Below, piece after piece: positions 25,463 through 33,470 of a stretch of DNA of 64,000 nucleotides (position 1 is its first letter; the number at the start of each line of letters is the position of its first letter). Source of the stretch: G963708235 sp963708235 (lineage in GTDB: Bacteria > Actinomycetota > Acidimicrobiia > Spongiisociales > UBA5794); contig OY970200.1 of NCBI GenBank assembly GCA_963708235.1, positions 2,604,001 to 2,668,000 of the forward strand. The letters run 5' to 3'. Position numbers and translations under genes: made by a program. The notes beneath the pieces are model-generated. The model did no database searches. It was given only the letters and a program-made list of their open reading frames with translations, and had not been told where the DNA came from.

Positions 25463-26580
25463 ACCACGGTGAGATCCAGGATCTGCTCGAGGCGTACGTC
25501 GACGAGACCCTCGACCGGTCCACCCGGGCCGAAGTCGACCGTCATCTCGCCGGATGCGAGGAATGCCGGGCCATCCTCGACGACGTCCCCGCCGTGGAAC
25601 TCGGCGACATCGACCCAGTCGGGTTCGACGACAAGGCGATGCGCCGGGTGGTACGGAGGACGCTGCTGCGTGTGGCCGCCAACGCCGTCCTGATCGCCAT
25701 CGCCGGGATCCTGGTGGTGACTCTCGCCGGTTGGCTGGTGTTCCAGCCCCTGGTGGTCAACCGGGGCGGACGGGCCGTGGCCGCCACCGCCATCACCCGG
25801 GACCTTGCCGTCATGTACAACCCGGGGTCGGGGCTGAGCGAGATCCGGTTCGATTCCGGGATCATCAGCCGCACCAGCGAGGCCGAGATCGTGATGCCGG
25901 TCGGTGCCGCAATCGTCGAGCGAGCCACGGTGCGGACCCGAATCGGTCCGTTCTCCTTCGGTGAGGAGGGATCGGTCTACACCGACGGGGTGTACGGAAC
26001 CGGAGCCGGTGACGTCGCCGAGCAGCTCACCGCCGTCGGGGACGGGACGGTGGCCACCGTGGAACTGCAATTCGACCCGCCGCTCACGCTGGCTCGGGCG
26101 CAGGAACTGGCCGACTCGTCGCTCGATGTGCGGGTGGTCTGGGCGGGATTTTCCACCTCCGACGCCGGCCTCGTCGACCGGGTCGGTCTCCAGCCCGGTG
26201 GCTGGGTCGGCTACGGCACCTGCGACGCCCGCGGGGCCGCCCCCCAGGAGATCTCCCTCGGCGGATCGAGCGGTACGTCCGGTGCGAACCCCTTCACCGA
26301 GACACCCTCGATCGACCGGGCACTCGATGCCACCCTTGCCGCCATCGACGACTTCCTCGACTACCCCGAATTGGTCGCAGACTGGGATTCCGACGTCACC
26401 CACGACTCGATGATCGACGCTCGTACCCACCTCGCCGGAGACCCGGGGGTCGTCGTACTGGTGGTGACCGGCCCGACGCCGGAGCTGCTCCGCTTCCTCG
26501 CCGAGGCCACCCCGACCGCCGGCGCCTCCCTCGCCATCGACTTCACGAACTGGCAGCAACCGGTGCTGTGCGGAAGGTGA
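25459..26580 (+). CDS. Membrane anti-sigma factor with zinc-finger (HC2-like)
   Basis: A 373-residue protein coupled to the sigma gene by an ATGA overlap. The N-terminus is a zinc-binding anti-sigma domain (His29, Cys33 and Cys36 in DRHLAGCEEC). A single transmembrane helix follows at about 72-96, then a large extracytoplasmic domain. The layout (cytosolic anti-sigma, one span, outside sensor) is that of ECF regulators released by signals at the envelope. The outer part loosely recalls the sigma-regulator C-terminal domain of Firmicutes, which is a weak resemblance. If the sigma gene is truly broken, this gene has lost its partner. Confidence 0.82.
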   Translation: MNHGEIQDLLEAYVDETLDRSTRAEVDRHLAGCEECRAILDDVPAVELGDIDPVGFDDKAMRRVVRRTLLRVAANAVLIAIAGILVVTLAGWLVFQPLVVNRGGRAVAATAITRDLAVMYNPGSGLSEIRFDSGIISRTSEAEIVMPVGAAIVERATVRTRIGPFSFGEEGSVYTDGVYGTGAGDVAEQLTAVGDGTVATVELQFDPPLTLARAQELADSSLDVRVVWAGFSTSDAGLVDRVGLQPGGWVGYGTCDARGAAPQEISLGGSSGTSGANPFTETPSIDRALDATLAAIDDFLDYPELVADWDSDVTHDSMIDARTHLAGDPGVVVLVVTGPTPELLRFLAEATPTAGASLAIDFTNWQQPVLCGR

Positions 26581-26666
26581 ACACATAGCGAAAGGAGAGG
26601 ACCGGCCGTGGCTGATTCCACCCCTCCCCGGGTGTACCCTCCGGAGTCCTGTGTGTCGTCGATCGA

Positions 26667-27353
26667 GTGGGGCTACACGTGTTGATCGAAGCCATCGGCG
26701 ACTTCCTTCCTGCGGCGATCGCCGTGGCCATCAGCCCGGTTCCGATCATCGCCATCGTGCTGGTCCTCGGCACGTCTCGCGCTCGATCGAATGGCTCGCT
26801 GTTCGCCCTGGGGTGGATCGTGGGGCTGGCGGCAGTGAGTGCCGTGGTGACCCTCGTCGCCGGTGCCGCCACTGACACCGAGGGTCCATCGACCGTCGCC
26901 CCCTGGCTCAAGGTCGCCATCGGACTGCTGCTCGTCGTCCTGGGCGCCAAGCAATGGACGAAGCGACCCAAGGAGGGTGTGGACACCGAGATGCCGGGCT
27001 GGATGGCCACCATCGACCGGGTCACACCCGTCAAGGCACTCGGGATGGGCGCCGCCCTCTCCGGCGCCAACCCGAAGAACTTTGCGCTGACCGCCGCGGC
27101 GGCGGCATCCATCGCCCAGGCGAACCTGACGGGCACGGAGGAGTTCGTCGCCGTGGCCGTGTTCGTGGCCATCGGCTCCATCACCGTGGTCGGCTCGGTG
27201 CTGTTCTATCGCATCGATGCCGATCGTGCCGCCGGACCGCTGACCTCGATCCGGACCTTCATGACCCAGAACAATGCCGTCATCATGATGGTCATCCTGC
27301 TCCTGATCGGCGCCAACCTGATCGGCGACGGCATCGCCGGTCTCCAGAGCTGA
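26667..27353 (+). CDS. GAP/Sap-family (LysE-like) membrane protein
   Basis: A 228-residue integral membrane protein with six hydrophobic segments arranged as in the GAP family (peptidoglycolipid/sulfolipid addressing proteins) of actinobacteria, distantly related to LysE exporters. The first helix has AIAVAISPVPIIAIVLVLGT, and GAALSGANPKNFALTAAAA marks the half repeat. In mycobacteria such proteins help move glycolipids to the surface; the substrate here is unknown. The start is uncertain: GTG 26667 or GTG 26679, with no clear ribosome-binding site. Confidence 0.8.
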   Translation: MGLHVLIEAIGDFLPAAIAVAISPVPIIAIVLVLGTSRARSNGSLFALGWIVGLAAVSAVVTLVAGAATDTEGPSTVAPWLKVAIGLLLVVLGAKQWTKRPKEGVDTEMPGWMATIDRVTPVKALGMGAALSGANPKNFALTAAAAASIAQANLTGTEEFVAVAVFVAIGSITVVGSVLFYRIDADRAAGPLTSIRTFMTQNNAVIMMVILLLIGANLIGDGIAGLQS

Positions 27354-27535
27354 GCTGAACCCCACACTCCGCTGGCCACTCGACACGCAGGATTCGGACG
27401 TTGGCGACCATCAGGCTCCCCACCGAGTCAGTCGGATCCGAGGATCTCGATGTCGCAGTGCAGACCGGGCGCTTGGACCAAGCCGGCGATCCGTAGCAAA
27501 CGTGAACGCACACCACCACGCCTTCGTCCCCTTCT

Positions 27536-27610
27536 GGCCCTCCCCGCCCCGGGGGGCGGGGTGCCTCCGAGGCTCTGGGAGGAGGTGGGGCGGGGCGCGA
27601 GCCCTGCGTC
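27536..27610 (+). mobile_element. Dispersed repeat element, copy 3 (right end only)
   Basis: GGCCCTCCCCGCCCC, GGGGTGCCTCCGAGGC, GGGAGGAGG and GGGGCGGGGCGCGAG match the right end of copy 1 almost base for base over about 68 bp. Beyond 27610 only a degenerate trace follows, sharing TCGATGGTCCC with copy 4. It lies in the 420-nt gap 27354-27773, which holds no gene. Confidence 0.6.
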
Positions 27611-27773
27611 CCTCCACATCGATGGTCCCCTGCAGTTGTGTATCGGTATTGCAGATGCGCTGCGTGGGGGCGGTGGGCTGCTGCCACCTTCAGCGACAGA
27701 CGGAGCGAAGCGCCGTCCTCCCGCCATCAGCCAGCGACACCCCGACACGGACCGCCGCACCTACGCTCATCGG

Positions 27774-28607
27774 ATGACGGTGCCGCCGCATGAGCTCCCC
27801 CATCCGCTGACCGGCGTCCGCTTCCCGAGCCCGGTACCGCCCGGGAGCGGATGGCCTGACGACGCTGCGACGGGCACCACCCCAATCGCCGACACCGCCG
27901 AGGACATCGAGCGACTCGCCACCGATGCCAACCTCGATGAGGTGACCGCCCGGTCGTCCGTATGCCGGGCATGCCCACGGCTGGTGGCGTGGCGGCAGCA
28001 GGTGGCGGTGGACAAGCGGGCATCGTTCTCCGACCAGCCGTACTGGGGACGCCCGATCCCAGGCTGGGGGGACCCGGCACCGCACATCCTGGTGGTCGGT
28101 CTGGCGCCGGCGGCCCACGGTGGCAACCGAACCGGTCGGGTGTTCACCGGCGACCGCAGCGGCGACTGGTTGTTCGCCGCCCTCCACCGGGTCGGTCTGG
28201 CCAACTCACCGGACTCCGTTCATGCCGGCGACGGTCTCACCCTCGACGGCGTCCGCATCGTGGCAGCCGTCCGTTGTGCGCCACCGGACAACAAGCCCAC
28301 CCCGGCGGAGCGTGACACCTGCGCCGGATGGCTCGACCGGGAGGTGGAGTTGGCACTCCCGTCGGTGCGGTCGATCGTGGCGCTCGGCGGGTTCGCCTGG
28401 TCGGCGACGCTGGGCACGCTGCAGCGCAACGGCGTCGTGCTGCCCCAACCCCGCCCGACGTTCGGTCACGGCGTCGAGGCCACGCTCGCCGGCCCCCACG
28501 GTCCGCTCCGGTTGCTGGGTTGCTACCACCCCAGCCAGCAGAACACCTTCACCGGCAGACTCACCGAACCGATGATCGACAAGGTGTTGGGGCGCGCCAG
28601 GCTATGA
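27774..28607 (+). CDS. Uracil-DNA glycosylase, family 5 (UdgB-like)
   Basis: A 277-residue iron-sulfur uracil-DNA glycosylase that starts base-excision repair of deaminated bases. It has the family 5 motifs GLAPAAHGGNRTGRVFTGD (active site) and GCYHPSQQNTFTGRLT. Cys64, Cys67, Cys168 and Cys183 are placed as 4Fe-4S ligands. Family 5 enzymes lack the usual Asp/Glu general base and also act on hypoxanthine. TACGCT at 27762-27767 sits 6 nt before ATG 27774 with no ribosome-binding site, so the mRNA is probably leaderless. Upstream in-frame codons run through the repeat element and are rejected. Confidence 0.92.
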   Translation: MTVPPHELPHPLTGVRFPSPVPPGSGWPDDAATGTTPIADTAEDIERLATDANLDEVTARSSVCRACPRLVAWRQQVAVDKRASFSDQPYWGRPIPGWGDPAPHILVVGLAPAAHGGNRTGRVFTGDRSGDWLFAALHRVGLANSPDSVHAGDGLTLDGVRIVAAVRCAPPDNKPTPAERDTCAGWLDREVELALPSVRSIVALGGFAWSATLGTLQRNGVVLPQPRPTFGHGVEATLAGPHGPLRLLGCYHPSQQNTFTGRLTEPMIDKVLGRARL

Positions 28608-28840
28608 CGACGGGTCCTGCGCCCACCCCCTTGCACAAACCGACGACCCTGCCTGGATGAGATCGCCGCAACGCCGCCCAGCCATCGGGGGCGTCGATGC
28701 GGCGACGTGGACCGCACCGGTGGCGCACGGCGAACCGTGGCGCCGGATGTCGACGTATACAAGATGACAGTTGGGTCGCAGCGAGTCGCGATCACGCAAG
28801 TCAACACCCTTGCGTAGACGTTCCCTGGAGGTCACTGGTC

Positions 28841-30109
28841 ATGCGCGGCACACGTCGAGGCTCCCTCTTGTTGGTGATGGCGGCGACAGTCGCCCTGGTA
28901 TTGCCGGTCCCCGTCGTTCGGGCCGCCGACGATCCCCCGACGCCGATCGACTTCCACGCAACACAGGTCGAGTGGAACTTCGTCGATCTTGCCTGGACAC
29001 CGCCGCTGCCGGATCTGAACGGCTGGCACTGGGTGTACGAGATCACGAACCTCGAAACCGGCTGGACGGAGCATGCCGGCCACTTCGAGACCAGCCGCCG
29101 CTGGGGCGGTCTGCAACCCGATACGCAGTATTCGTTCGAGATCCGGCTGCTCGACTTCAGCCGGGGCGTCGCCTCGGCGCCGAGCGACCCGGTGACCGTC
29201 ACCACCCCGCCGATGCCTGCCGTGGCGCCGCCGGCCAACCTGCGGGTCGACGCGGCCTACTCGTTCACCTCCCACCTGTCGTGGGATCCGTCACCCGATC
29301 CGGGCGTCCAATACCGGGTCCGCGCCGTCGAGCCGGCGAACATGGCCGGCGGTCTCACCACCGGAACGTCATGGTCGCTCCGCTATGCCGGTCAGGAGCC
29401 GGGTCGCACTTACACCTACGAGGTCATTGCCATCCGGTCCGACGGCGCCGAGTCCGAGCCGAGCAACGTCGTGAGCGTCACCACGGTTCCGGTGGCCCCT
29501 CCGACCGACGTGACCACACAGCGCAACGGCAACGACGTCACCCTGAGCTGGACCGCTCCGGAGGGCGTCGACCCGGCCATCGGCGCCACCTATCTGATCT
29601 ACGACGGCGGTGTGTTGCAGCGTCAGGTCTCGTCGGCACAGCAGATCGTCGAGACGACGTTGGCCCGCACCGAATCCGGGGTGACCCACAACTACACGGT
29701 GGCGCTACGCCACAACCTGAGCGTCGCCTTCGGCATCGTCAACACCTCCGGGCCGAGTGCGGTGACCTCCGTGGCGGTGCCGCCTGCCGACGACACCACC
29801 CCGCCCACCGCTCCCGAGGCGGTGATCGTGTGGGAGGAGGACGACTACGGCATCCCCTTCGCCACCTTCATGGTCACCACCGAGTCGACCGACGACATCA
29901 CGCCACAGGCGGAGATCCGTTACGAGGCGCTGCGCGGGGGGATCACCGGCGAGCTGTTCGTCTACAACGAGAACCACCCGCTGGTGCTCCCCGAGACGTT
30001 CGGCCCCCTCCCCGATCGAGGCATCCGCGCCGTCGACGAGGCAGGCAACCGGAGCCAGATCGTGATCCCCGCCTGTGACGACTCCCGCCTCAGCTTCCGC
30101 CAGTGTTGA
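28841..30109 (+). CDS. Secreted fibronectin type III repeat protein
   Basis: A 422-residue protein with a signal peptide (LLLVMAATVALVLPVPVVRA-AD), then three fibronectin-III-like modules. These are recognisable by VDLAWTPP, LQPDTQYSFEIR, HLSWDPSP, GRTYTYEVIAI and VTLSWTAPEG. A more divergent C-terminal beta domain follows. No catalytic motif is present; a binding or adhesion role outside the cell is likely. ATG 28841 is chosen for the clean signal peptide and a GGAG about 10 nt upstream. A stem-loop follows the gene at 30131. Confidence 0.83.
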   Translation: MRGTRRGSLLLVMAATVALVLPVPVVRAADDPPTPIDFHATQVEWNFVDLAWTPPLPDLNGWHWVYEITNLETGWTEHAGHFETSRRWGGLQPDTQYSFEIRLLDFSRGVASAPSDPVTVTTPPMPAVAPPANLRVDAAYSFTSHLSWDPSPDPGVQYRVRAVEPANMAGGLTTGTSWSLRYAGQEPGRTYTYEVIAIRSDGAESEPSNVVSVTTVPVAPPTDVTTQRNGNDVTLSWTAPEGVDPAIGATYLIYDGGVLQRQVSSAQQIVETTLARTESGVTHNYTVALRHNLSVAFGIVNTSGPSAVTSVAVPPADDTTPPTAPEAVIVWEEDDYGIPFATFMVTTESTDDITPQAEIRYEALRGGITGELFVYNENHPLVLPETFGPLPDRGIRAVDEAGNRSQIVIPACDDSRLSFRQC

Positions 30110-30130
30110 GCGGCTAGCGCATGCTCCCAG

Positions 30131-30163
30131 GCGAGGTCGCACCACCCGTCGGTGCGATCTCGC
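30131..30163 (+). terminator. Stem-loop terminator-like hairpin
   Basis: GCGAGGTCGCACC pairs with GGTGCGATCTCGC (13 bp with one mismatch or wobble) around a 7-nt loop, 22 nt after the fibronectin-III gene. No T-run follows. Confidence 0.6.
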
Positions 30164-30269
30164 CGGTTCGGGTTGGAAGCGCTCCTCTGGTTCCCGACCG
30201 CGATCCTCGGACGAGTCCGGGGCGAGGCTGGTGCCGGAGCAGGTACAGGTCCGGCGCTAACGTCGCATC

Positions 30270-30839
30270 GTGGACAGACCCGACGACATCGAACGATGGT
30301 CACCCCTCAAGGTGTGGTTCTTCACCCTGCTGAACCGCACCCCGGCGAGCAACCTGGCGGCGGTCGACCTCGCGGGGCTCGGCCCTGACGATCGCTTCCT
30401 CGACCTGGGCTGTGGTGCCGGAGCAGCGATGGAGCGCGCCGTCGCCACCGGAGCTGCGGTCGCCGGCGTCGACCCCAGCCCGGCGATGGTCGAACGAGCC
30501 ACCAAGCGGGTGCCGACGGCCGAGGTCGCCGTCGGCTCCGCCGAATCGATCCCGTTCCCGGATGACCGTTTCACCGTGGTGCTGACCGTTGCGTCTTATC
30601 ACCACTGGGCGGACACCGAGGCGGGCTTCGCCGAGATCCGGCGAGTGCTGGCCCCCGGCGGTCGGCTCTTGATCGTCGAACGCCGACTCCGCCGCACCAA
30701 AGGCCACGGCATCACCACCGAAACCGCCAACAACCTCGTCGCCTCAATCCCCGACCACGGCTATGCCACCGCCGACCTCGCGACGATGAAGGCGGGTCGC
30801 ACCGTCTATCTGGTGATCACCGCCGTGGTTCCCGCGTAG
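30270..30839 (+). CDS. Class I SAM-dependent methyltransferase
   Basis: A 189-residue methyltransferase of the Methyltransf_11 type. Motif I is FLDLGCGAGAAM, the acidic end of strand 2 is VAGVDPSPAMVE, and a VLTVASYHHW loop is followed by RVLAPGGRLLIVE. The substrate is unknown. TAACGT at 30258-30263 lies 6 nt before GTG 30270 without a ribosome-binding site, pointing to a leaderless mRNA. The C-terminus (GYATADLATMKAG) is short compared with most family members. Confidence 0.87.
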   Translation: MDRPDDIERWSPLKVWFFTLLNRTPASNLAAVDLAGLGPDDRFLDLGCGAGAAMERAVATGAAVAGVDPSPAMVERATKRVPTAEVAVGSAESIPFPDDRFTVVLTVASYHHWADTEAGFAEIRRVLAPGGRLLIVERRLRRTKGHGITTETANNLVASIPDHGYATADLATMKAGRTVYLVITAVVPA

Positions 30840-30915
30840 ACCAGCCCGTCGTGTTCACGCCTGCCGTGCGTCACCCGATCCAACACGCGCAACACCGGTG
30901 TCGGCAACAACGCGG

Positions 30916-31449
30916 CTATTGGTAGGGCGCCCACTCCGGTCCGAGTTCGTCGAAGTCGTCGGCGACGTCGATCTTCTCGTCGAGCGCCCCCACGACGATC
31001 CCACCAACCTCCGTGCTGGATTCGGAGGCGACTTTTTGCATTCGGACCACGAGCGCCGCCGACGGCATGACCTTCCCGGACATGTAGGTCGACAGTCGCG
31101 AACCCGAGGTCCCGATGCGTGAGGCAAACACCGCCTGGGTGAGCCCGGATGCACCGACCGCCTCCGTGACCGCCGCGGCGACGATGCGGCGTTCGTCCTG
31201 CTCGGCACCCGCACGGGCGCGACCGATCACGGCCTCCATGAGCTCAGCCACGCCATAGGGACGGGTGAAGCCGAGGACCTCCTCGACCTGGCGGGCGGTC
31301 CGCCCCCATGGCGCCCTACGGATCTCGGCGGCAATCCGCCGCCAGTCGCCGATGCCGCCGCGTTCGAGCGCGGTGTGGACCGCCTCGGTGGGCCAGGTCT
31401 CGACCGGGCTTGCCGGGTCCGTGGTCAGGTTGCGGAACGCGAGCGTCAC
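30916..31449 (-). CDS. HTH (XRE-like) protein, putative antitoxin partner of the nucleotidyltransferase
   Basis: A 177-residue protein. The second half contains a helix-turn-helix that reads like an XRE fold (GLTQAVFASRIGTSGSRLST, then YMSGKVMPSAALVVRM). The first half is helical and unassigned. It starts at GTG 31449, 4 nt after the upstream nucleotidyltransferase gene, with GGAGG in the gap, so the two are cotranscribed. The toxin-like gene comes first, which is the reverse of most type II modules but is seen in some. Its role as repressor-antitoxin is inferred from pairing and the HTH. Confidence 0.72.
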   Translation of the reverse strand: MTLAFRNLTTDPASPVETWPTEAVHTALERGGIGDWRRIAAEIRRAPWGRTARQVEEVLGFTRPYGVAELMEAVIGRARAGAEQDERRIVAAAVTEAVGASGLTQAVFASRIGTSGSRLSTYMSGKVMPSAALVVRMQKVASESSTEVGGIVVGALDEKIDVADDFDELGPEWAPYQ

Positions 31450-31453
31450 GGGA

Positions 31454-32149
31454 TCACACCTCCACCTCCACGATCAGCGCAGCCAGCTCCCGGCACGTCG
31501 CCCGGACCACGGACCAGTCGGCCCAGCGAGCGTCGAGGTTCCGGTAGGCATCGAGCTGATCGACGACCGACGCATCGGCGGGTCGCGGGTCGGCGAGCTG
31601 CCGCACGAGCTGCGTGGCGACGCCTTGCCCACCCTCGTGCTGGTCCAGGTAGTAACCGTCGATCCGCGCCAGCACCGCTGCCGATTCGGGGAGCCCGTAG
31701 CGGTCGGACAAGGCGGCGACGTCGAGGTAGTCACGCACCTGGTTGCGGCGGACGATCAGGAACGCCTTGACCCGAAGCGTCTCCTCTGCAGTGGGCACTC
31801 GGAGCCGTCGACCTGACCCGAGAACGATCTCGGTCGTCTCCAGCGGCCGGGTCCGGATCATCTGGCGTACTCCGGCCTCGATGTCCCCGAGGCGCCCCAG
31901 GATCAGCTTTCCCGGCTGAACGCGATTGGTGACCCACTCACCCTCGGACTCGAGCGCCTCGAGGACAGCATCGAACCGGTCCCGGAGATCCGCCAGGACA
32001 TGGTCGTGATCATGCGAGTCCCGGTGCCCGGCGTACAGCGCCGCCGCCGTGCCCCCAACCAGCGTGGCGTCGGGCACAAGCTCCTGGAGCTTCGCCGCAG
32101 ACTCCAGGACAAGGTCGAGTTCCAGACTTCGGTTGGGGTGCTCGTCCAT
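31454..32149 (-). CDS. Nucleotidyltransferase-fold protein (AbiEii-like), putative toxin
   Basis: A 231-residue protein with the minimal nucleotidyltransferase signature LVGGTAAALYAGHRDSHDHDHV (the GG-X9-D-X-D type strand-loop, here with His-Asp pairs) followed by FLIVRRNQVRDYLDVAALSD, as in AbiEii/DUF1814-related proteins. Such proteins act as toxins that modify RNA or proteins, or belong to defence modules. The ATG at 32149 is preceded by an AT-rich promoter with an inverted repeat. Together with the downstream HTH gene it forms a two-gene unit at the edge of the defence island. Confidence 0.72.
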   Translation of the reverse strand: MDEHPNRSLELDLVLESAAKLQELVPDATLVGGTAAALYAGHRDSHDHDHVLADLRDRFDAVLEALESEGEWVTNRVQPGKLILGRLGDIEAGVRQMIRTRPLETTEIVLGSGRRLRVPTAEETLRVKAFLIVRRNQVRDYLDVAALSDRYGLPESAAVLARIDGYYLDQHEGGQGVATQLVRQLADPRPADASVVDQLDAYRNLDARWADWSVVRATCRELAALIVEVEV

Positions 32150-32159
32150 TAAGACGATG

Positions 32160-32177
32160 TTATCAGAATCGATAATA
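32160..32177 (-). promoter_or_regulatory. AT-rich promoter/operator of the nucleotidyltransferase-HTH pair
   Basis: TTATC (32160-32164) and GATAA (32171-32175) form a perfect inverted repeat around 6 nt. On the minus strand the overlapping TATTAT (32172-32177) is a good -10. A strongly AT-rich patch in this GC-rich DNA suggests an autoregulated operator. Confidence 0.5.
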
Positions 32178-32440
32178 CAGAAGAACCGGGACCCGCCACG
32201 GGCGTCGTTTCGGGAACGGGCACCCAGTCCGAGGCTCACCCCTACGGCCCGCGGCGACGCCTCGCTGTCGCACGCCGCCGTCCGTCGTGATGCTCGAAAC
32301 CCCGGCCGGGGCGCCTGTGCCACGTCGGCAGTGTGCCTGGCGTCGGCGACGACACTCAGCAGACGGTCGACATCCCCGGACTCGAACAGCGCATCGAGGA
32401 CGTGCGGTTGCGGAGCCGGGTGCGGCCTGACGCCAACGGA

Positions 32441-32770
32441 TCACCTCACTGCGACTGCGTCGATCCTTTCCGGATCCGCAGGGAGGCAGGTCACGCCATC
32501 GCTGCGCAGCTCGCCGAGGAGTTTCCGGTATCGCCGGTCGAAAGCGGTGCGGTGCCGTCTCGTCATCCCTTGCCGCCAGCGGCCGGCGTTCCCCGCAGTT
32601 GCCGTATTCTCGGTTGCGAAATGGTCGATGATCGGTCTGCTGTCCGCCAGACCGAGGGCGTCGACGAGTCGTTGGAACGTGACCCCCCGGTCGTGGACGA
32701 TCAGCTCCTCAAGGAACGGGATGGCAGTGTCATGTCTCGGCTGACCTCCGTGCGGCGAATCCGGTGCCAC
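32441..32770 (-). pseudogene. Sulfotransferase-like C-terminal remnant
   Basis: The frame reads FLEELIVHDRG, FQRLVDALGL and GRWRQGMTRRHRTAFDRRY, like the last third of sulfotransferase-domain proteins (the segment around the G-W/G-RWR motif). The N-terminal part with the PAPS-binding loop is absent in all frames upstream. It is probably a decayed fragment. The rest of 32178-32956 shows no convincing gene. Confidence 0.4.
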
Positions 32771-32956
32771 GAGGACAGGACCGCCATCGGTCTCATAAGA
32801 CTCGGGTTCTTGGTTCTCGACCCCGGTCGGGTTGGCTTCCTGGGCAGCGTAGAGCGCTGTTCAGACTCCGCTGGGTGGATGTCTCGGCAGCGACGGTGGG
32901 GACGCCACAACCCGATCGTCACCGTGACACCGTCGGCACCACGGAGCAAGCTCCGC

Positions 32957-33470
32957 CTACGTGGGACAACGGCTGTGTGCCCAGCCGCTATCGGTCTTGG
33001 AGATCATCTCGCCGGGTTGAATCATGTGCGGGCACCGAGGGCAGCTACTGGCGAGCTTCGCAGGAATCCGACGTGCGTCGCTTTGCCTAGCGACGGGCGA
33101 GGGTGTGTAGGCGCCTACGGCGGACGGTCGTGAGGGCACTTTCTCGGGCGCCTCTGCAACGACGCCGCCGGGGCCTCGGGATGGCGGCGGCACGACCGTC
33201 GAGCCCGACCCGGTAGGTGTCGGAGGGAGTGTCGTGATCCCGGCCTCGTGAAGAAATGGGCTCGGTTGCCCCGAGATGACGAAGACCAGGCGACGTTTGG
33301 TGCGGGTGAGCGCAACGTAAGCGAGGCGACGCTCGTCCTCCACGGCCTCATCACGTTCCTGGTCGGTCTTCGCCTCGGCTATAGATCGGCTGTGTGGAAG
33401 CTGGTCGCTGTCGGCTGCGAACAGCACGACCGTGTCCCATTCCCTTCCCTTGGCACCATGGATCGTGCTC
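32957..33470 (-). pseudogene. C-terminal part of the UvrD-like helicase, separated by a frameshift
   Basis: From about 33470 this frame continues the upstream helicase: STIHGAKGREWDTV (motif V), an acidic linker, and RRLAYVALTRTKRRLVFVIS (motif VI). It ends with a Pro-rich linker and a small zinc-ribbon-like tail (CPRCPHMIQPGEMI, GWAHSRCP). One surplus base near 33466-33472 separates it from the main frame. Joined together the protein would have about 995 residues. Confidence 0.8.
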
